Source: Grifola frondosa
Taxonomy: Eukaryota > Basidiomycota > Agaricomycetes > Polyporales > Grifolaceae
NCBI GenBank assembly: GCA_001683735.1
Contig: LUGG01000047.1
Span: 186,001-250,000 of the forward strand
Direction: 5' to 3'
Length of the DNA stretch: 64,000 bases
Shown here: positions 47,014-56,969 of the stretch, piece by piece
How positions within the stretch are numbered: position 1 is the stretch's first letter
Layout of the letters: the number at the start of each line of letters is the position of its first letter
Translations under genes and position numbers: made by a program
The notes under the pieces: generated by a model
The model's input: the letters and a program-made list of their open reading frames with translations, nothing else
Databases searched by the model: none
What the model was told of the DNA's origin: nothing

Positions 47014-47381
47014 ATGTCGCGCCATCTTCAGGAGATTTCTCCTGAGCCAAGGCCTCGTCCCACCAATGAACCCTCGATCGTGAGGGTCCATGATGTAGCA
47101 TTGAAGCGCACCCACAAATTGCGTGCGTTTCTTTGTCGTTTCTTTTTTGCGAACGATCTTCAATTTTAAATTTCGAATTAGGTTCTGGGCAAAAGGTCCA
47201 TGCTTTCGATGCACTTGTGGCCGCCGAGAGTCTCAGCGATACGTGTCTGTGGACCACGCCCAATATGACGTGGGTGCCGAAGTTCCCTCTCACTCGCCAT
47301 GGTCTCCTAGAGATCATGCATGATGGCCGCTTCGGCCTCCATGAATACTTGGTTTTAGAGGGCCATTGCTCTGCATGGCAG
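47014..47381 (+). pseudogene. Truncated host gene, 5' part, cut at an intron
   Basis: Exon 1 begins MSRHLQEISPEPRPRPTNEP at 47014. An intron (donor GTGCGTTTC near 47120, acceptor TTAG near 47180) leads to exon 2 with KVHAFDALVAAESLSD, MTWVPKFPLTRHGLLEI and GRFGLHEYLVLEGHC, ending at 47381 with a proper GTACG donor. The AT-rich element starts about 45 bases into this intron and no continuation is visible. I do not recognise the product. Confidence 0.5.
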
Positions 47382-47426
47382 GTACGACTTGGTTTTAGAG
47401 GGCCATTGCTCCGCATGGCAGGTACG
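47347..47426 (+). repeat. 40-bp tandem duplication at the element border
   Basis: Two 40-bp copies (47347-47386 and 47387-47426), starting ACTTGGTTTTAGAGGG and ending CATGGCAGGTACG, differ at a single base (TCTG/TCCG). The unit spans the exon end and the splice donor. It immediately precedes the change to AT-rich sequence. Confidence 0.9.
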
Positions 47427-47469
47427 ATTGATGAGGAAAATGATTAATTTTATTATTATTTGAGTCTTG

Positions 47470-47920
47470 TTTATTTTAAAATATTATATATAACCCCTTT
47501 TACCCTTCTGACAATATGTATATTTTGCAAAGTACTAAATTTATTATTTAAACTATTCATTGTTAATTCATTTATTACACATTATAAACAAATAATTATA
47601 GAATTATACTATACATCCTTTCACATTCATAATCGAAGCACAGAGGTTTAATTAATCTCTTAACTTTTTTACAAGCTAACTAAACATAAAATTTATTATT
47701 GTTAAATTTTATTCATTTGAAAATATTTTAAATGACCTTCTCCTACCCTCCCAACAATATGCCCACCTTTGCAAAGTGCTACACTTATTATTTAAACTAT
47801 TGATTATCATTCATCTGTTATACATTATAAATAAGTAATTGTAAAATTATAGTATTGATCATTGACATTTATAAATTGAAACACGTAGGTTCAACTAATA
47901 CATTAGCATTTTTACAAGCT
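47470..47920. repeat. Diverged tandem duplication, about 240 bp
   Basis: The order of motifs at 47475-47675 (AAAATATT, CAATATGTATATTTTGCAAAG, TTATTATTTAAACTATT, ACATTATAAAC, TTTTTACAAGCT) is repeated at 47720-47920 (AAAATATT, CAATATGCCCACCTTTGCAAAG, TTATTATTTAAACTATT, ACATTATAAAT, TTTTTACAAGCT). It lies downstream of the Helitron coding region, where its 3' end would be. Confidence 0.75.
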
Positions 47921-47964
47921 TGATATGATATAATATACAAAATTTGAGTCATTGACATTGAATA

Positions 47965-49101
47965 TTACAACTTAGTATATATAGCTACACTACTCTTTCT
48001 CTTTTTAGCTCTACTAAGTTTTGCTGCATCCATGTCATCAATTTTCCCTTGAAATTTTGACCTTCTGCCTAATTCCACACCATCATTATACCAAGTCTTA
48101 CCATCTGCCTCGATGATTCTGGATGTAAAGTGGAAATCACCAAAGTATATAATTCCACACAATCTGTATGCCTCTGTATCTTCATTCAGATTAATTATAT
48201 GATTAAATTTAATACGTGTACCATTAGTAATAAAGCATACAAAGTTTGGATTTTGTGGAAATTCAACTCGTTGAAACATGTTGCCTGCGCATTTGTCGCA
48301 TTTCTGAGCAATGGGTCGGTTGAATAATGGAGTAAGCCACTCTTTTATAGTCCTCTCTTTATATGAGCCAAGCTTTGTAGGATATTCATTCCATATGACT
48401 TTTGAGCAATCCCATAAAATGGTATTATCCTCTTCAGCTTCCAAGTCAATATGACAATGCTGACAGCAAAGAGTACGTTCAACACAGCCATCGTTCACTT
48501 CTAGCATACATTTTAATAGTGAAAAAAGTTCACTGCCATGATGTCCTGTGAGTGGAAATGATTCTGCATCTATATTATGTAAGATTTGCCTTAAGCAATC
48601 TCTGGCTTGTTCCATGGTTGATTTACCCTCCCTTACTCGTTGAAATGCAGCAGTAAATGATGTCAAAAGTCCATTCTGATTAACCACTTCTGACGTCCAC
48701 CTTTCTGTAGATTCACAATATACTGAAAATAAGATAGAGAATAAAGTATCATATGCACAGCTATAGTTGTCAGCATCCCACTGAAAAGCGATGGGTGAAG
48801 CATAAGTTAATAAATCAGATTGCCTATGTAATCTAGACTTTTTAACTTTACGTTCATTTGTGTCTTCCACAGTTTCAGACTTCACATCTCTTTTGCGCTT
48901 GCCACTTTTTAAACCACCTTGATCAATGCTTATGGTGTTTAAAGTGTTGGTACCTTTAGCACTTACAAAAAGACTAATATCCTTTTGACCACGAGGTAAA
49001 GATATTTTCTCCTCAAATTGCTCTTGATTTTTAGTCTTTTTGTCTGCCTTCTGACGTGTAACAATGTTCCAGGGCAACTCTGATTCAGGTTCCATTTTCA
49101 A
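47965..49101 (-). CDS. Helitron C-terminal USP-like cysteine peptidase domain
   Basis: An open frame of 378 residues. Residues 1-100 are Lys-rich with nuclear-localisation-like KKSR and KRKR runs. Residues 108-124 read WDADNYSCAYDTLFSIL, matching a USP/C19-like Cys box with Cys115 as the candidate nucleophile. CCQHC (212-216) and KCDKC (267-271) form a CxxC-CxxC zinc ribbon like that of ubiquitin-specific proteases. GDFHFTSRII then KTWYNDG (321-341) fits the His box with His324. It continues from the helicase frame (ALKWTKSEPFENG) after a one-base slip near 49085, so it was probably the C-terminus of the transposon protein. Peptidase activity on ubiquitin-like substrates is inferred. Confidence 0.65.
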   Translation of the reverse strand: MKMEPESELPWNIVTRQKADKKTKNQEQFEEKISLPRGQKDISLFVSAKGTNTLNTISIDQGGLKSGKRKRDVKSETVEDTNERKVKKSRLHRQSDLLTYASPIAFQWDADNYSCAYDTLFSILFSVYCESTERWTSEVVNQNGLLTSFTAAFQRVREGKSTMEQARDCLRQILHNIDAESFPLTGHHGSELFSLLKCMLEVNDGCVERTLCCQHCHIDLEAEEDNTILWDCSKVIWNEYPTKLGSYKERTIKEWLTPLFNRPIAQKCDKCAGNMFQRVEFPQNPNFVCFITNGTRIKFNHIINLNEDTEAYRLCGIIYFGDFHFTSRIIEADGKTWYNDGVELGRRSKFQGKIDDMDAAKLSRAKKRKSSVAIYTKL

Positions 49102-51278
49102 ATGGCTCAGATTTGGTCCATTTTAATGCTCCATGCATTGATTTAGGTACAAAGAGGGAACCTTTCCAGGCTCTGAACGAGTGGATAAGTGCATTTCTTG
49201 TGGAGCCTGTAACTTTAGCTGGAAGTTTCTTCAAGTATCGAAGTTTGTGATCTCATCCAATAATTCAAGCTCACGAAATTTCTTGTCTAAGACTACCAGT
49301 GATACCACCTGTCATTTTACGCTCATCAAATGGCTGAACAATAATTGTTCCCTCATATGTTGATCCACGAGATAAACAAGTGTAAATAGACTGATGAGAT
49401 CTGCAATTCTGTAAGTCACAAACATTATTAGACGAGTACGACCCTGAGAGCCAAAGTCAGTCATGGCAAAGTTTGGAATTACAGCCACCTGGTCCCGAGA
49501 TATTGCAAGCTCCTTTCCATTGGGCATCTTGCATCGTATCTTTTTAGTGCTGTGACTTATTGGAATGACATTTTCAGGCAAGCCTTCCAGTTGAATCGAT
49601 GTTGGTGCAGCAGTTAATTTTATAAATAGAGTGTCTAACCCTAGTTTATTATTTGGCAATGGACGTGACTTCCATCCAACCACTATACCTTCAGCACCAT
49701 TTGTGACTGAACATTCTGTTGCCTCATTGGTTTTATCATTACTGGAAGACCCAGGCATAATGTTAATTTTCCAGCATGATTATCTGTACTATTATGAGAC
49801 AGATTCCATAGACACTCTGAAGAATAGGATCAATGACATTGGATGATCGTTTAGGGTCTACCTTCTTTTTTCTAGATTTTTATCCTTCTCATCATTATCT
49901 GTTCCCCATTTATCTAGGGAATAGAATGTAGTCAATGGTTGTGATGTCTCTCGAGCAAATCTAGCACATCCCATCTCATTGATTTTATCCCTGTGTGCAT
50001 TCCATGCTGTGATAACTGACACATTTCTAAATTTGCGTTGATTCAACTTGGGTTTACCAGGTCCACGACCAGCTACTCGGGAACTGATATGCTTTATATC
50101 TGCCTTTGTGCAAGACTTATATCGAAGATTGTCCAATGCTGTTCGCAATTTAGCATCATCTGAATTTTGTGCCCGCTGTCTCATATTTTCTCTCAATATA
50201 ACAACAGTTGTTACCTGATGCCAGAGTGCTTTACCAATAGAGGCTTCCTGTTGAGTATAGCTACTAGTCGTATGTATCACACGTCCCACTTTGTGAGAGA
50301 AAAGAGTGTTGCTATTCACTGGAGGTGGAAGCTGTGCAAAGTCACCTGCAAATATCATATTGATTCCACCAAATGGTTGACCTTCATTTTTGAGTGCTTT
50401 GCACATTTTCTCACAAATAGTATATAAGCTATTACAATCAACCATCGATACCTCATCCAAATATATTCAACATTCTGTAGTCTCTCTCTGACTGCAAGTA
50501 AAGTTGCTACAGATTCTGACCATGTTGACGTAATCCTAATATGGAATGATAAGTTGATCCACCAATTAATGCAGCAGCAGAGCCTGTCGGTGCAAGACAT
50601 ATAAATCTATATCCTCCTTACGCTCACCAAGAAATATATCAAGGCTTTGATCACCTGAGATTTTCCTGTTCCAGCCATACCCCTAGATACATTTTCAATT
50701 GTTCGCCACTTTGCTGAGATGCATGATTGGCCACAATTCTAAATGCACGTTCCTGAGCTTCATTCAAGCTGAACTTCTTGACGTATTATCAATAAGAGCT
50801 TGGGCATGTTTGTCCTTAGCTTTGAAAGATTTGTCCAGATAAGATTGATCAATAACTTCAACGGTGTTAACAAACTTATTTTCTGGAAGGCCTGTTTTTG
50901 GATTGACAGGATTCTTCTGGCTTGCTTGAGCTTCTCTGCGCATTGAGAATTTCTTGTCGTTTGTTTGCCAGCAAGGTCTTCCATTCAGTAGCTGATTTTT
51001 CCATCTCCATTTTGAAATTGATCTGGTACTAGATTAGACTCTGAGTCAGAACCATCAATCATTGGATCCATCCATCCAGCACCTAACATTATGCGTTCAG
51101 CTTGTAGCATGTGACTTTGTCGAGTGAGCTCTGATTGACTGACATTAGTCCAAAGGTTATCATTCAGAGTGTCCATTAACTCTCGTACATCAACATCATT
51201 ACTTTCATTTAAATATTGAGTGTCAAAGTCATCAGTAACTGATTATCTGCTTCAAAGGGAAGATCATTGTTTCCATTA
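49102..51278 (-). pseudogene. Helitron PIF1-type helicase region, frame-broken
   Basis: Helicase motifs are present in different frames: Walker A GMAGTGKS (about 50655-50680), motif Ia LAPTGSAAALIGG (about 50570), DEVSMVDCNSL (about 50440), GDFAQLPPPVNS (about 50325) and RENMRQRA (about 50170). The C-terminal core reads CSVTNGAEGIVVGW (about 49690) and SRDQVAVIPNFAMTDFGSQG, and in another frame HQSIYTCLSRGSTYEGT (about 49340). At least three frame breaks occur between 50400 and 50700, so no continuous helicase can be made as read. Confidence 0.75.
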
Positions 51279-52859
51279 TTACTGTTTACGCATGGCACAA
51301 AAATCATCTCTTGCATCATTGCATTCATATCGTATATGAAAGAATTTCATGATTTCTAACTGACGATCATCAAACGTATGCTCTGTGAAAATATCATTCC
51401 ATCCCAAATCTTTGTCAGATTTTAAGTCATGACCAGTGCGCCATGGCTTAAATAAAGCTAACATTGTCATACAATAATCTTCACGGTTGCCAGTGTCCCG
51501 TCGGGGTAATGATCCTCCTACAAAGTTAGGCACAAAACTGCCTTCCTCTGGTAATAAAGAAACATGATGTGTCTGATATTGAGGATGACCACGAGTAAAT
51601 GGTGCATACTTGGATTCATTCTTATCATGTGATTCAGCATTTGAGATATGTATAGCTTCTTTTGCACTTTTAGAAGTAAGTAGGAGTTCATCCTCACTCT
51701 CATCATCATAATTAGCTATTGTATCCACATCATTATCACCCATCAACACAGATTGAGAATAATTGATATCAAATGTAGGATTAATATCATAGTTATCTTC
51801 AAAGTCATCGCATCCATCTTCAGCTATGTTAATATCACCATTGACAATTTTGTTCTTGGATATTCTCTGTTTATTGGCCCGTCTGATCCAATCATATAAT
51901 GATATATGATCATATTTCAAGGGTCGATAAATATAGTCTGATACTGCTGATAGTGCCACCACCTTGCCTTTAACATTACCTAGAACAACTTTATCCGGTG
52001 TTTGATCCGATGAAGGCTGTTCCCAAGCAGAGTTAACCTGATTAATATAACTTCTCCAAAAGCATATGCGGAATTTATGACTTGTATAATGATCCTTATG
52101 TTTCAGTAAGTATAACGAGGCCATAGGTCCACCTATTTCAGAACTAGCTGTCAAACTATTAACGATTTTGGTAATAAGTGACCTAGCCTTTTCCTTACTG
52201 CTCTGATCACCTGTCACAATGTCTGCATATCGATCAAATACTTTTTGGACAGCCTGAAACATGATGTGTGTCTTCAATGGGGTTTTGGTGATATAATCAG
52301 CAACATAAGCAATTACTGATTTGATGGCTGTGCCTGAAAGTAAGCTTGTGACATCAGTATTACATCTTAAAAGATATGTCACCGTTGGGGTCACAGTATT
52401 AATCCATGCCTCCCCCTTTTTCATATTAAGAGCACCTGTAGCAGGATCAACCGTAGTCTCCAAATATGTTTCCCTTGGAAATCTAGCTTTACAGTTACCC
52501 AGCTTATTGATACAACCTCTAGAATTGCCATCTTTATCACCATCCCGATATTTTCTACATGAGTGACGGTTAGATAAATACATTAGCTCATCCACAATAT
52601 TAGTGAATCGTTTCCACCAGCTATTGTAACTTTCACAGTCATTACAATTTTGACAATCCTTATTAGAACATTTTGGAGGTGGAGCATCGGGTAAAGACTC
52701 AGTAGGAGGATGTCGCTCAGGATTGGCTACATTGGTCTCTTCAATTGTTGTTCGCACATCTTCCATTGTGCCATTCATAAATTCACCAATTTGTACACTC
52801 TCTAAATATTCCACCATATGTTTTCTGGAAATCAGAGTTTGGATCCATAATGCGATCAC
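51279..52859 (-). CDS. Helitron Rep domain, C-terminal part
   Basis: The open frame follows directly on the N-terminal ORF after a one-base slip near 52836 (QKT then MVEYLESVQIGEF). It carries a cysteine cluster (CSNKDCQNCNDC, HSCRKYRDG, GCINKLGNCKARFPRE). The Rep tyrosine helix AYVADYITK has two Tyr, as in Helitron Y2 endonucleases. RICFWRSYINQVNS and YRPLKYDHISLYDWIRR follow, then an acidic linker, then FTRGHPQYQTHHV and the helicase lead-in GREDYC-like segment. The tyrosines would form the covalent link to cleaved DNA. Confidence 0.78.
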   Translation of the reverse strand: MIALWIQTLISRKHMVEYLESVQIGEFMNGTMEDVRTTIEETNVANPERHPPTESLPDAPPPKCSNKDCQNCNDCESYNSWWKRFTNIVDELMYLSNRHSCRKYRDGDKDGNSRGCINKLGNCKARFPRETYLETTVDPATGALNMKKGEAWINTVTPTVTYLLRCNTDVTSLLSGTAIKSVIAYVADYITKTPLKTHIMFQAVQKVFDRYADIVTGDQSSKEKARSLITKIVNSLTASSEIGGPMASLYLLKHKDHYTSHKFRICFWRSYINQVNSAWEQPSSDQTPDKVVLGNVKGKVVALSAVSDYIYRPLKYDHISLYDWIRRANKQRISKNKIVNGDINIAEDGCDDFEDNYDINPTFDINYSQSVLMGDNDVDTIANYDDESEDELLLTSKSAKEAIHISNAESHDKNESKYAPFTRGHPQYQTHHVSLLPEEGSFVPNFVGGSLPRRDTGNREDYCMTMLALFKPWRTGHDLKSDKDLGWNDIFTEHTFDDRQLEIMKFFHIRYECNDARDDFCAMRKQ

Positions 52860-55800
52860 GAATCTCTTGTGGAGTTAATCCACCATGAATCCATATTAAC
52901 ATGTGCATGTGTAAAGTGAGCCGACCCTGTTGTTCCACAGTGCCATAGTATCCAGCAGTATCACCATAAATACCTCGACGGTCCAATCCTACTCCCAGTA
53001 CGTGTGTCAGAAATAATTCTACCATCATTTTAAAAAATCTAGCCCCTGCTACTGGATTATTGGCTATAAGTCTGAATCTCTCATCCTTACTTCTGAATTG
53101 TGGTTTAAATACCTCATCCTTGTCTGCAAAGTATAATGCAATTGGATGATTAATATCTGCAGGTGAGAATGTTATGAACCATGAAGGTGCTCCTAAATAT
53201 GAAGTCAATGCCCAGATTTCATTACGCATGTACTTCTTACTTGTCATAGAACCTTTGACACGATATGCCACATGATCCAGATCATTGATGATTTTAAAAC
53301 ATGCCTTCTCCTCTTCTGTCTCAGGTTTCACTGGTCCTTCTGATAGACGCTTCACCAGATCTGTCAAAGTATCATTGTTCAAATGTAAAAGACGATCAGC
53401 AATATCTGTAAATTTGCTTCGCTCAGCTAAAAGATATCCTGCAGTGGTGGAATTTTTGATCTGTTCATGATTGAAGGCAACCAATGGAAATAATGGCTCT
53501 AGTTGAAAACGCTTGTCATGATACATTAGCAATTGTTGTTTGCGTCTCTCCTCAGAAACTCTCTTGTAGCCTGCATTATTCTCCAGGCCTCCCAAACCAT
53601 AGGGGAAAAGCCAAGGAAACATTTGTGGATATAGTTGAGGATTATGATACAGACTTTCAGGTACCTTTTCTTGACCAATTCCCAAAACCTTTCCTTGTTT
53701 AAAATGCTCAACTGCTCTTGCCCGAACTTCAGAAGGTCGCATTTTCATTAAATTAATCATGCTTTCTCCAGTTAGCCCATGAACAACAAATGGACACTCA
53801 TCATCAGCACCTTCCTCCATTTCATTATCATTCACTGCAGTGGCTTCAGGATCCTTAGTTGAATCATATGACTGAGTATAATCAACTATTACAGGTGGAA
53901 CATCTTCGGGATAGGATGAGAGATTAGCATAAGAAATGTTAACATTGGCATAATCAACATGATTGAGTTTGAGCCATTCCAAAGCTTCAGCAACTTTATT
54001 ACGTCTAACTAACATAGGAATACGTTTATAATCCTGTGATGTTGGCATGTTAGGACCCAAAAATAAAAATGCTAAAACTTCATCTAATTCTTCTCGTGTT
54101 GGAGGTAACACCGAATAAATTTTAGGCATGGGAATTGAATGACTTAGAACATTGGCCTTCATCTTAGACATACCAGAAACCTGAACCTTGATGATGCAAT
54201 GATTATGTTTGACCCGAGCAATAAGCATTTTCTCTGTCCACGTTAAATTTTGAAGCTGAGGTGGTACTTCTCCAATCCATAAACCATTTGCCAAAGCATC
54301 CGGTGGACAAATTCCTTTTTCCATATAACTGTTACATTCAAAACATATGTCTTCACAGTTTGGCAAAAGTACTGGACCAGGCAGTTCTTTGATAGGGTCA
54401 TCCTCTGAATGGCGTTCCAATCTTGTCATGGGTTGATCAGGTGTTAGAATAGTCATGTTGAATTTACAATTTGCAATTTTTTTCATTTTTGAAGAGAGAC
54501 TTGATCTTCCACAAATAGCACAGCCAGACTCAGCAAACTTATCAGAATTAATGTCATGAACAAATCCCTCAATTGTAGAGTGTAGCAAACTAGAATTAGG
54601 AGTTTCAGGTGGAAACTTGAATTTAGTTTGATTATTTGAAGTAGATTGCAATTGTGTTCGATGATGATGTACTCGCTCAAGATTGCTTTTAACAGATTGG
54701 ATCTTTTTATATAGAGATAAAAACTTTGGACACGTTTCACATACATGTTGTAGCAAAATATCTTGCATTGCTGCATTTTTCTTAGATGTTCTGTTAGAAA
54801 TAAATAAACCATGAGACTGACATAAGATTTCCAATGAATGACCTGGTAAACGTGTGGCTAGTATCATCAAAGAAATGTCTGCCATCACAGTATCTGCCTC
54901 CTTATTCATATCAGATAATACAGATTTAGGACCATAAGTTATGAACTTATATCGAGCATTATCAGTTAACAATGTTGTATCTTCTACATAAGGACGTATT
55001 TCATCTGAAGACCAAGTGCGAGATTTCTTGGCTACTGATGTAGCACCACCTACTTGTTGCATGTTAGAAAATGATTCAATATATACTTTAATAGGTTTGT
55101 GTGAGTAGTGAACTGTATACACCAATCTATCAAGTAAACATATGAATCCATGTTTTTGTTTATGTAAAACAACAAAATCATGTCGCCGATAAACATGTCG
55201 ATAAAAGGAAATTTTGATTTCCAGAATTAAATCTGACACTGACATGTAATAAGAAGCTATTGAATGTATTAAAGGTGAACGTACTAATATAGATGTAGGC
55301 CATATTACTATAGAGATACATTTTTGCATGATAAGTTCTATCATATGATCATTACAATCGGCTATGTCTATCACGTGACATAGACAATATTGAGCGATAA
55401 CCTCATCCCTAGTGAAATACATCATTATCTCTGTTCTATATATGAATGTCTTGGTTGCATTTATAATAATGGTGGTCTTTACTCTGCCTATATCAGGCAC
55501 GGTCGCATACTTGAGAGTAGCCGTCTCTACTCTGCCTATATCAGGCACGGTCGCATACTTGAGAGTAGCCGTCTCTACTCTGCCTATATCAGGCACGGTC
55601 GCATACTTGAGAGTAGCCGTCTCTACTCTGCCCATATGGGGCACGGTCGCATACTTGAGAGTAGCCGTCTCTACTCTGCCCATATGGGGCACGGTCAAAT
55701 ACTTGAGAGTAGCCGTCTCTACTCTGCCCATATGGGGCACGGTCGCATACTTGAGAGTAGCCGTCTCTACTCTGCCCATATGGGGCACGGTCGCATACTT

Positions 55801-55875
55801 GAGAGTAGCCGTCTCTACTCTGCCCATATGGGGCACGGTCAAATACTTGAGAGTAGCCGTCTCTACTCTGCCCAT
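52783..55875 (-). CDS. Helitron N-terminal domain and HUH endonuclease
   Basis: An open frame of 1030 residues. Residues 1 to about 130 are the 16-residue tandem repeat encoded by the 48-bp minisatellite, so the true start may lie downstream (for example the Met before QQVGG near 55060). A Cys-rich region follows (SGCAICGRSSL, CEDICFECNSYMEKGICPPDALANGLWIGE), which belongs to the DUF6570-type module common in Helitrons. The Helitron_like_N domain runs from PQMFPWLFPYGLGG through AGYLLAERSKF and PSWFITFSPADINHP to GRLTLHMHMLIWIHGG. The His-Met-His there is the HUH metal site. Broken at the C-terminus by the slip near 52836. Confidence 0.82.
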   Translation of the reverse strand: MGRVETATLKYLTVPHMGRVETATLKYATVPHMGRVETATLKYATVPHMGRVETATLKYLTVPHMGRVETATLKYATVPHMGRVETATLKYATVPDIGRVETATLKYATVPDIGRVETATLKYATVPDIGRVKTTIIINATKTFIYRTEIMMYFTRDEVIAQYCLCHVIDIADCNDHMIELIMQKCISIVIWPTSILVRSPLIHSIASYYMSVSDLILEIKISFYRHVYRRHDFVVLHKQKHGFICLLDRLVYTVHYSHKPIKVYIESFSNMQQVGGATSVAKKSRTWSSDEIRPYVEDTTLLTDNARYKFITYGPKSVLSDMNKEADTVMADISLMILATRLPGHSLEILCQSHGLFISNRTSKKNAAMQDILLQHVCETCPKFLSLYKKIQSVKSNLERVHHHRTQLQSTSNNQTKFKFPPETPNSSLLHSTIEGFVHDINSDKFAESGCAICGRSSLSSKMKKIANCKFNMTILTPDQPMTRLERHSEDDPIKELPGPVLLPNCEDICFECNSYMEKGICPPDALANGLWIGEVPPQLQNLTWTEKMLIARVKHNHCIIKVQVSGMSKMKANVLSHSIPMPKIYSVLPPTREELDEVLAFLFLGPNMPTSQDYKRIPMLVRRNKVAEALEWLKLNHVDYANVNISYANLSSYPEDVPPVIVDYTQSYDSTKDPEATAVNDNEMEEGADDECPFVVHGLTGESMINLMKMRPSEVRARAVEHFKQGKVLGIGQEKVPESLYHNPQLYPQMFPWLFPYGLGGLENNAGYKRVSEERRKQQLLMYHDKRFQLEPLFPLVAFNHEQIKNSTTAGYLLAERSKFTDIADRLLHLNNDTLTDLVKRLSEGPVKPETEEEKACFKIINDLDHVAYRVKGSMTSKKYMRNEIWALTSYLGAPSWFITFSPADINHPIALYFADKDEVFKPQFRSKDERFRLIANNPVAGARFFKMMVELFLTHVLGVGLDRRGIYGDTAGYYGTVEQQGRLTLHMHMLIWIHGGLTPQEIRDRIMDPNSDFQKTYGGIFRECTNW

Positions 55876-56109
55876 ATGGGGCAGGTCGCATACTTGAGAG
55901 TAGCCGTCTCTACTCTGCCCATATGGGGCACGGTCGCATACTTGAGAGTAGCCGTCTTTACTCTGCCTATATCAGGCACGGTCGCATACTTGAGAGTAGC
56001 CGTCTCTACTCTACCCACAAGGGGCATGGTCACATACTTGAGAGTAGCCATCTCTACTCTACCCACAAGGGGCACGGTTATATTTTTCATAGTGGCCGCC
56101 TCCACATAA
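55475..56109 (-). repeat. 48-bp minisatellite, about 13 units, open on both strands
   Basis: The unit GTCTCTACTCTGCCCATATG... of 48 nt is repeated about 13 times with point differences (CCTATATCAGG, CCCATATGGGG and CCCACAAGGGG variants; GGTCGC or GGTCAA). One unit near 55880 has lost two bases, which ends the minus-strand frame at 55875. On minus it codes GRVETATLKYATVPH repeats. On plus one frame is also open for 239 codons. Confidence 0.92.
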
Positions 56110-56237
56110 TTTTTAAGCGATATCAATCGCCTGGTGTCTGTGAAAGATGTGTCATATTTAATGTCAACATTGCAAGACCATATGACTACACCAGAGCACA
56201 GAGTGGCAGGCCATAGATAGGACCAATGAATACGCAT

Positions 56238-56969
56238 GTTGAGTTAATGATGTTGGAAGAGCAACTGTCAAAAGAAAGTGTAAAGAAAAAAACGACACCA
56301 AACTAGTCAACGGATCAAAAACTTATTTAAGCTCCGCAACTCCAGATAACTCCGTCTCAATTCAATTGAAGAAAAGTTAAAGAAAACTGTATTTAGTCTA
56401 CATTTAAGCCACTCAGTTCTAAGATAGAGTTCAAGGATTGTCAATAGAAGGAAGATTTGATGAAGATGCTTGCAAGTAAATTGCCAATTTGTCGAATGTT
56501 TGAGTGCTCAATAGGCATGCACAAGTCCGAATGAGTAAGCGCCCAATGAAAACTGGCAGTCACCGACCAAATGCATGTGCCAAGTGACATAGCTTTGGTC
56601 ATTGACATGTCCATTTGGATATGTTAACAACCAAAGGTACATCATCCAACTAGGCCCATCTGTCTGAACTTATCATCAAAACAATTCTTGACATTGTTTG
56701 TCACTCCATTTTTATCATTGATTCGCCATGTTTCCAGCTTCTGTGATCTCCAAGGCCTGCACATTCACCTTCTCTGGTTTGCATGTGTCCACGCCCATGT
56801 GTCTACCTTTCAACATCAACACTGCATGACTGCACACAGCATCGCCAACAGTGGATTAGTAATATGTTCAGATGCACATGCCCCTGCAAAGTCACTGACA
56901 ACATCCCATAAGATTTGCGCTTGCAATTTGGCAAGGACTACGTTACTATTCCATGACAATGTATGAACA
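56238..56969. other. Border zone between the Helitron and the 57-64 kb block
   Basis: AT-rich and non-coding. The Helitron 5' terminus should lie in the first part but is not recognisable by eye. A weak pyrimidine-rich open stretch at 56690-56966 has no support. Confidence 0.3.

Larger units (their letters stand above)
47430..56330 (-). mobile_element. AT-rich autonomous-type Helitron, decayed
   Basis: A rolling-circle transposon. Composition changes abruptly at about 47430 from mixed to strongly AT-rich. On the minus strand a single replicase-helicase product can be followed from 55875 to 47965 through several one-base frame breaks. The N-terminal zinc-like domain, HUH replication endonuclease, tyrosine helix, PIF1-type helicase and C-terminal peptidase are listed separately. 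I could not identify the diagnostic TC 5' end or the hairpin plus CTRR 3' end, so both borders are approximate. Confidence 0.8.

Noticed and set aside
55390..56109. 239-codon plus-strand ORF over the minisatellite
   Set aside because: It is open only because the 48-bp repeat lacks stops in that frame. No splice sites or domain support it, and the Helitron frame is on the other strand.
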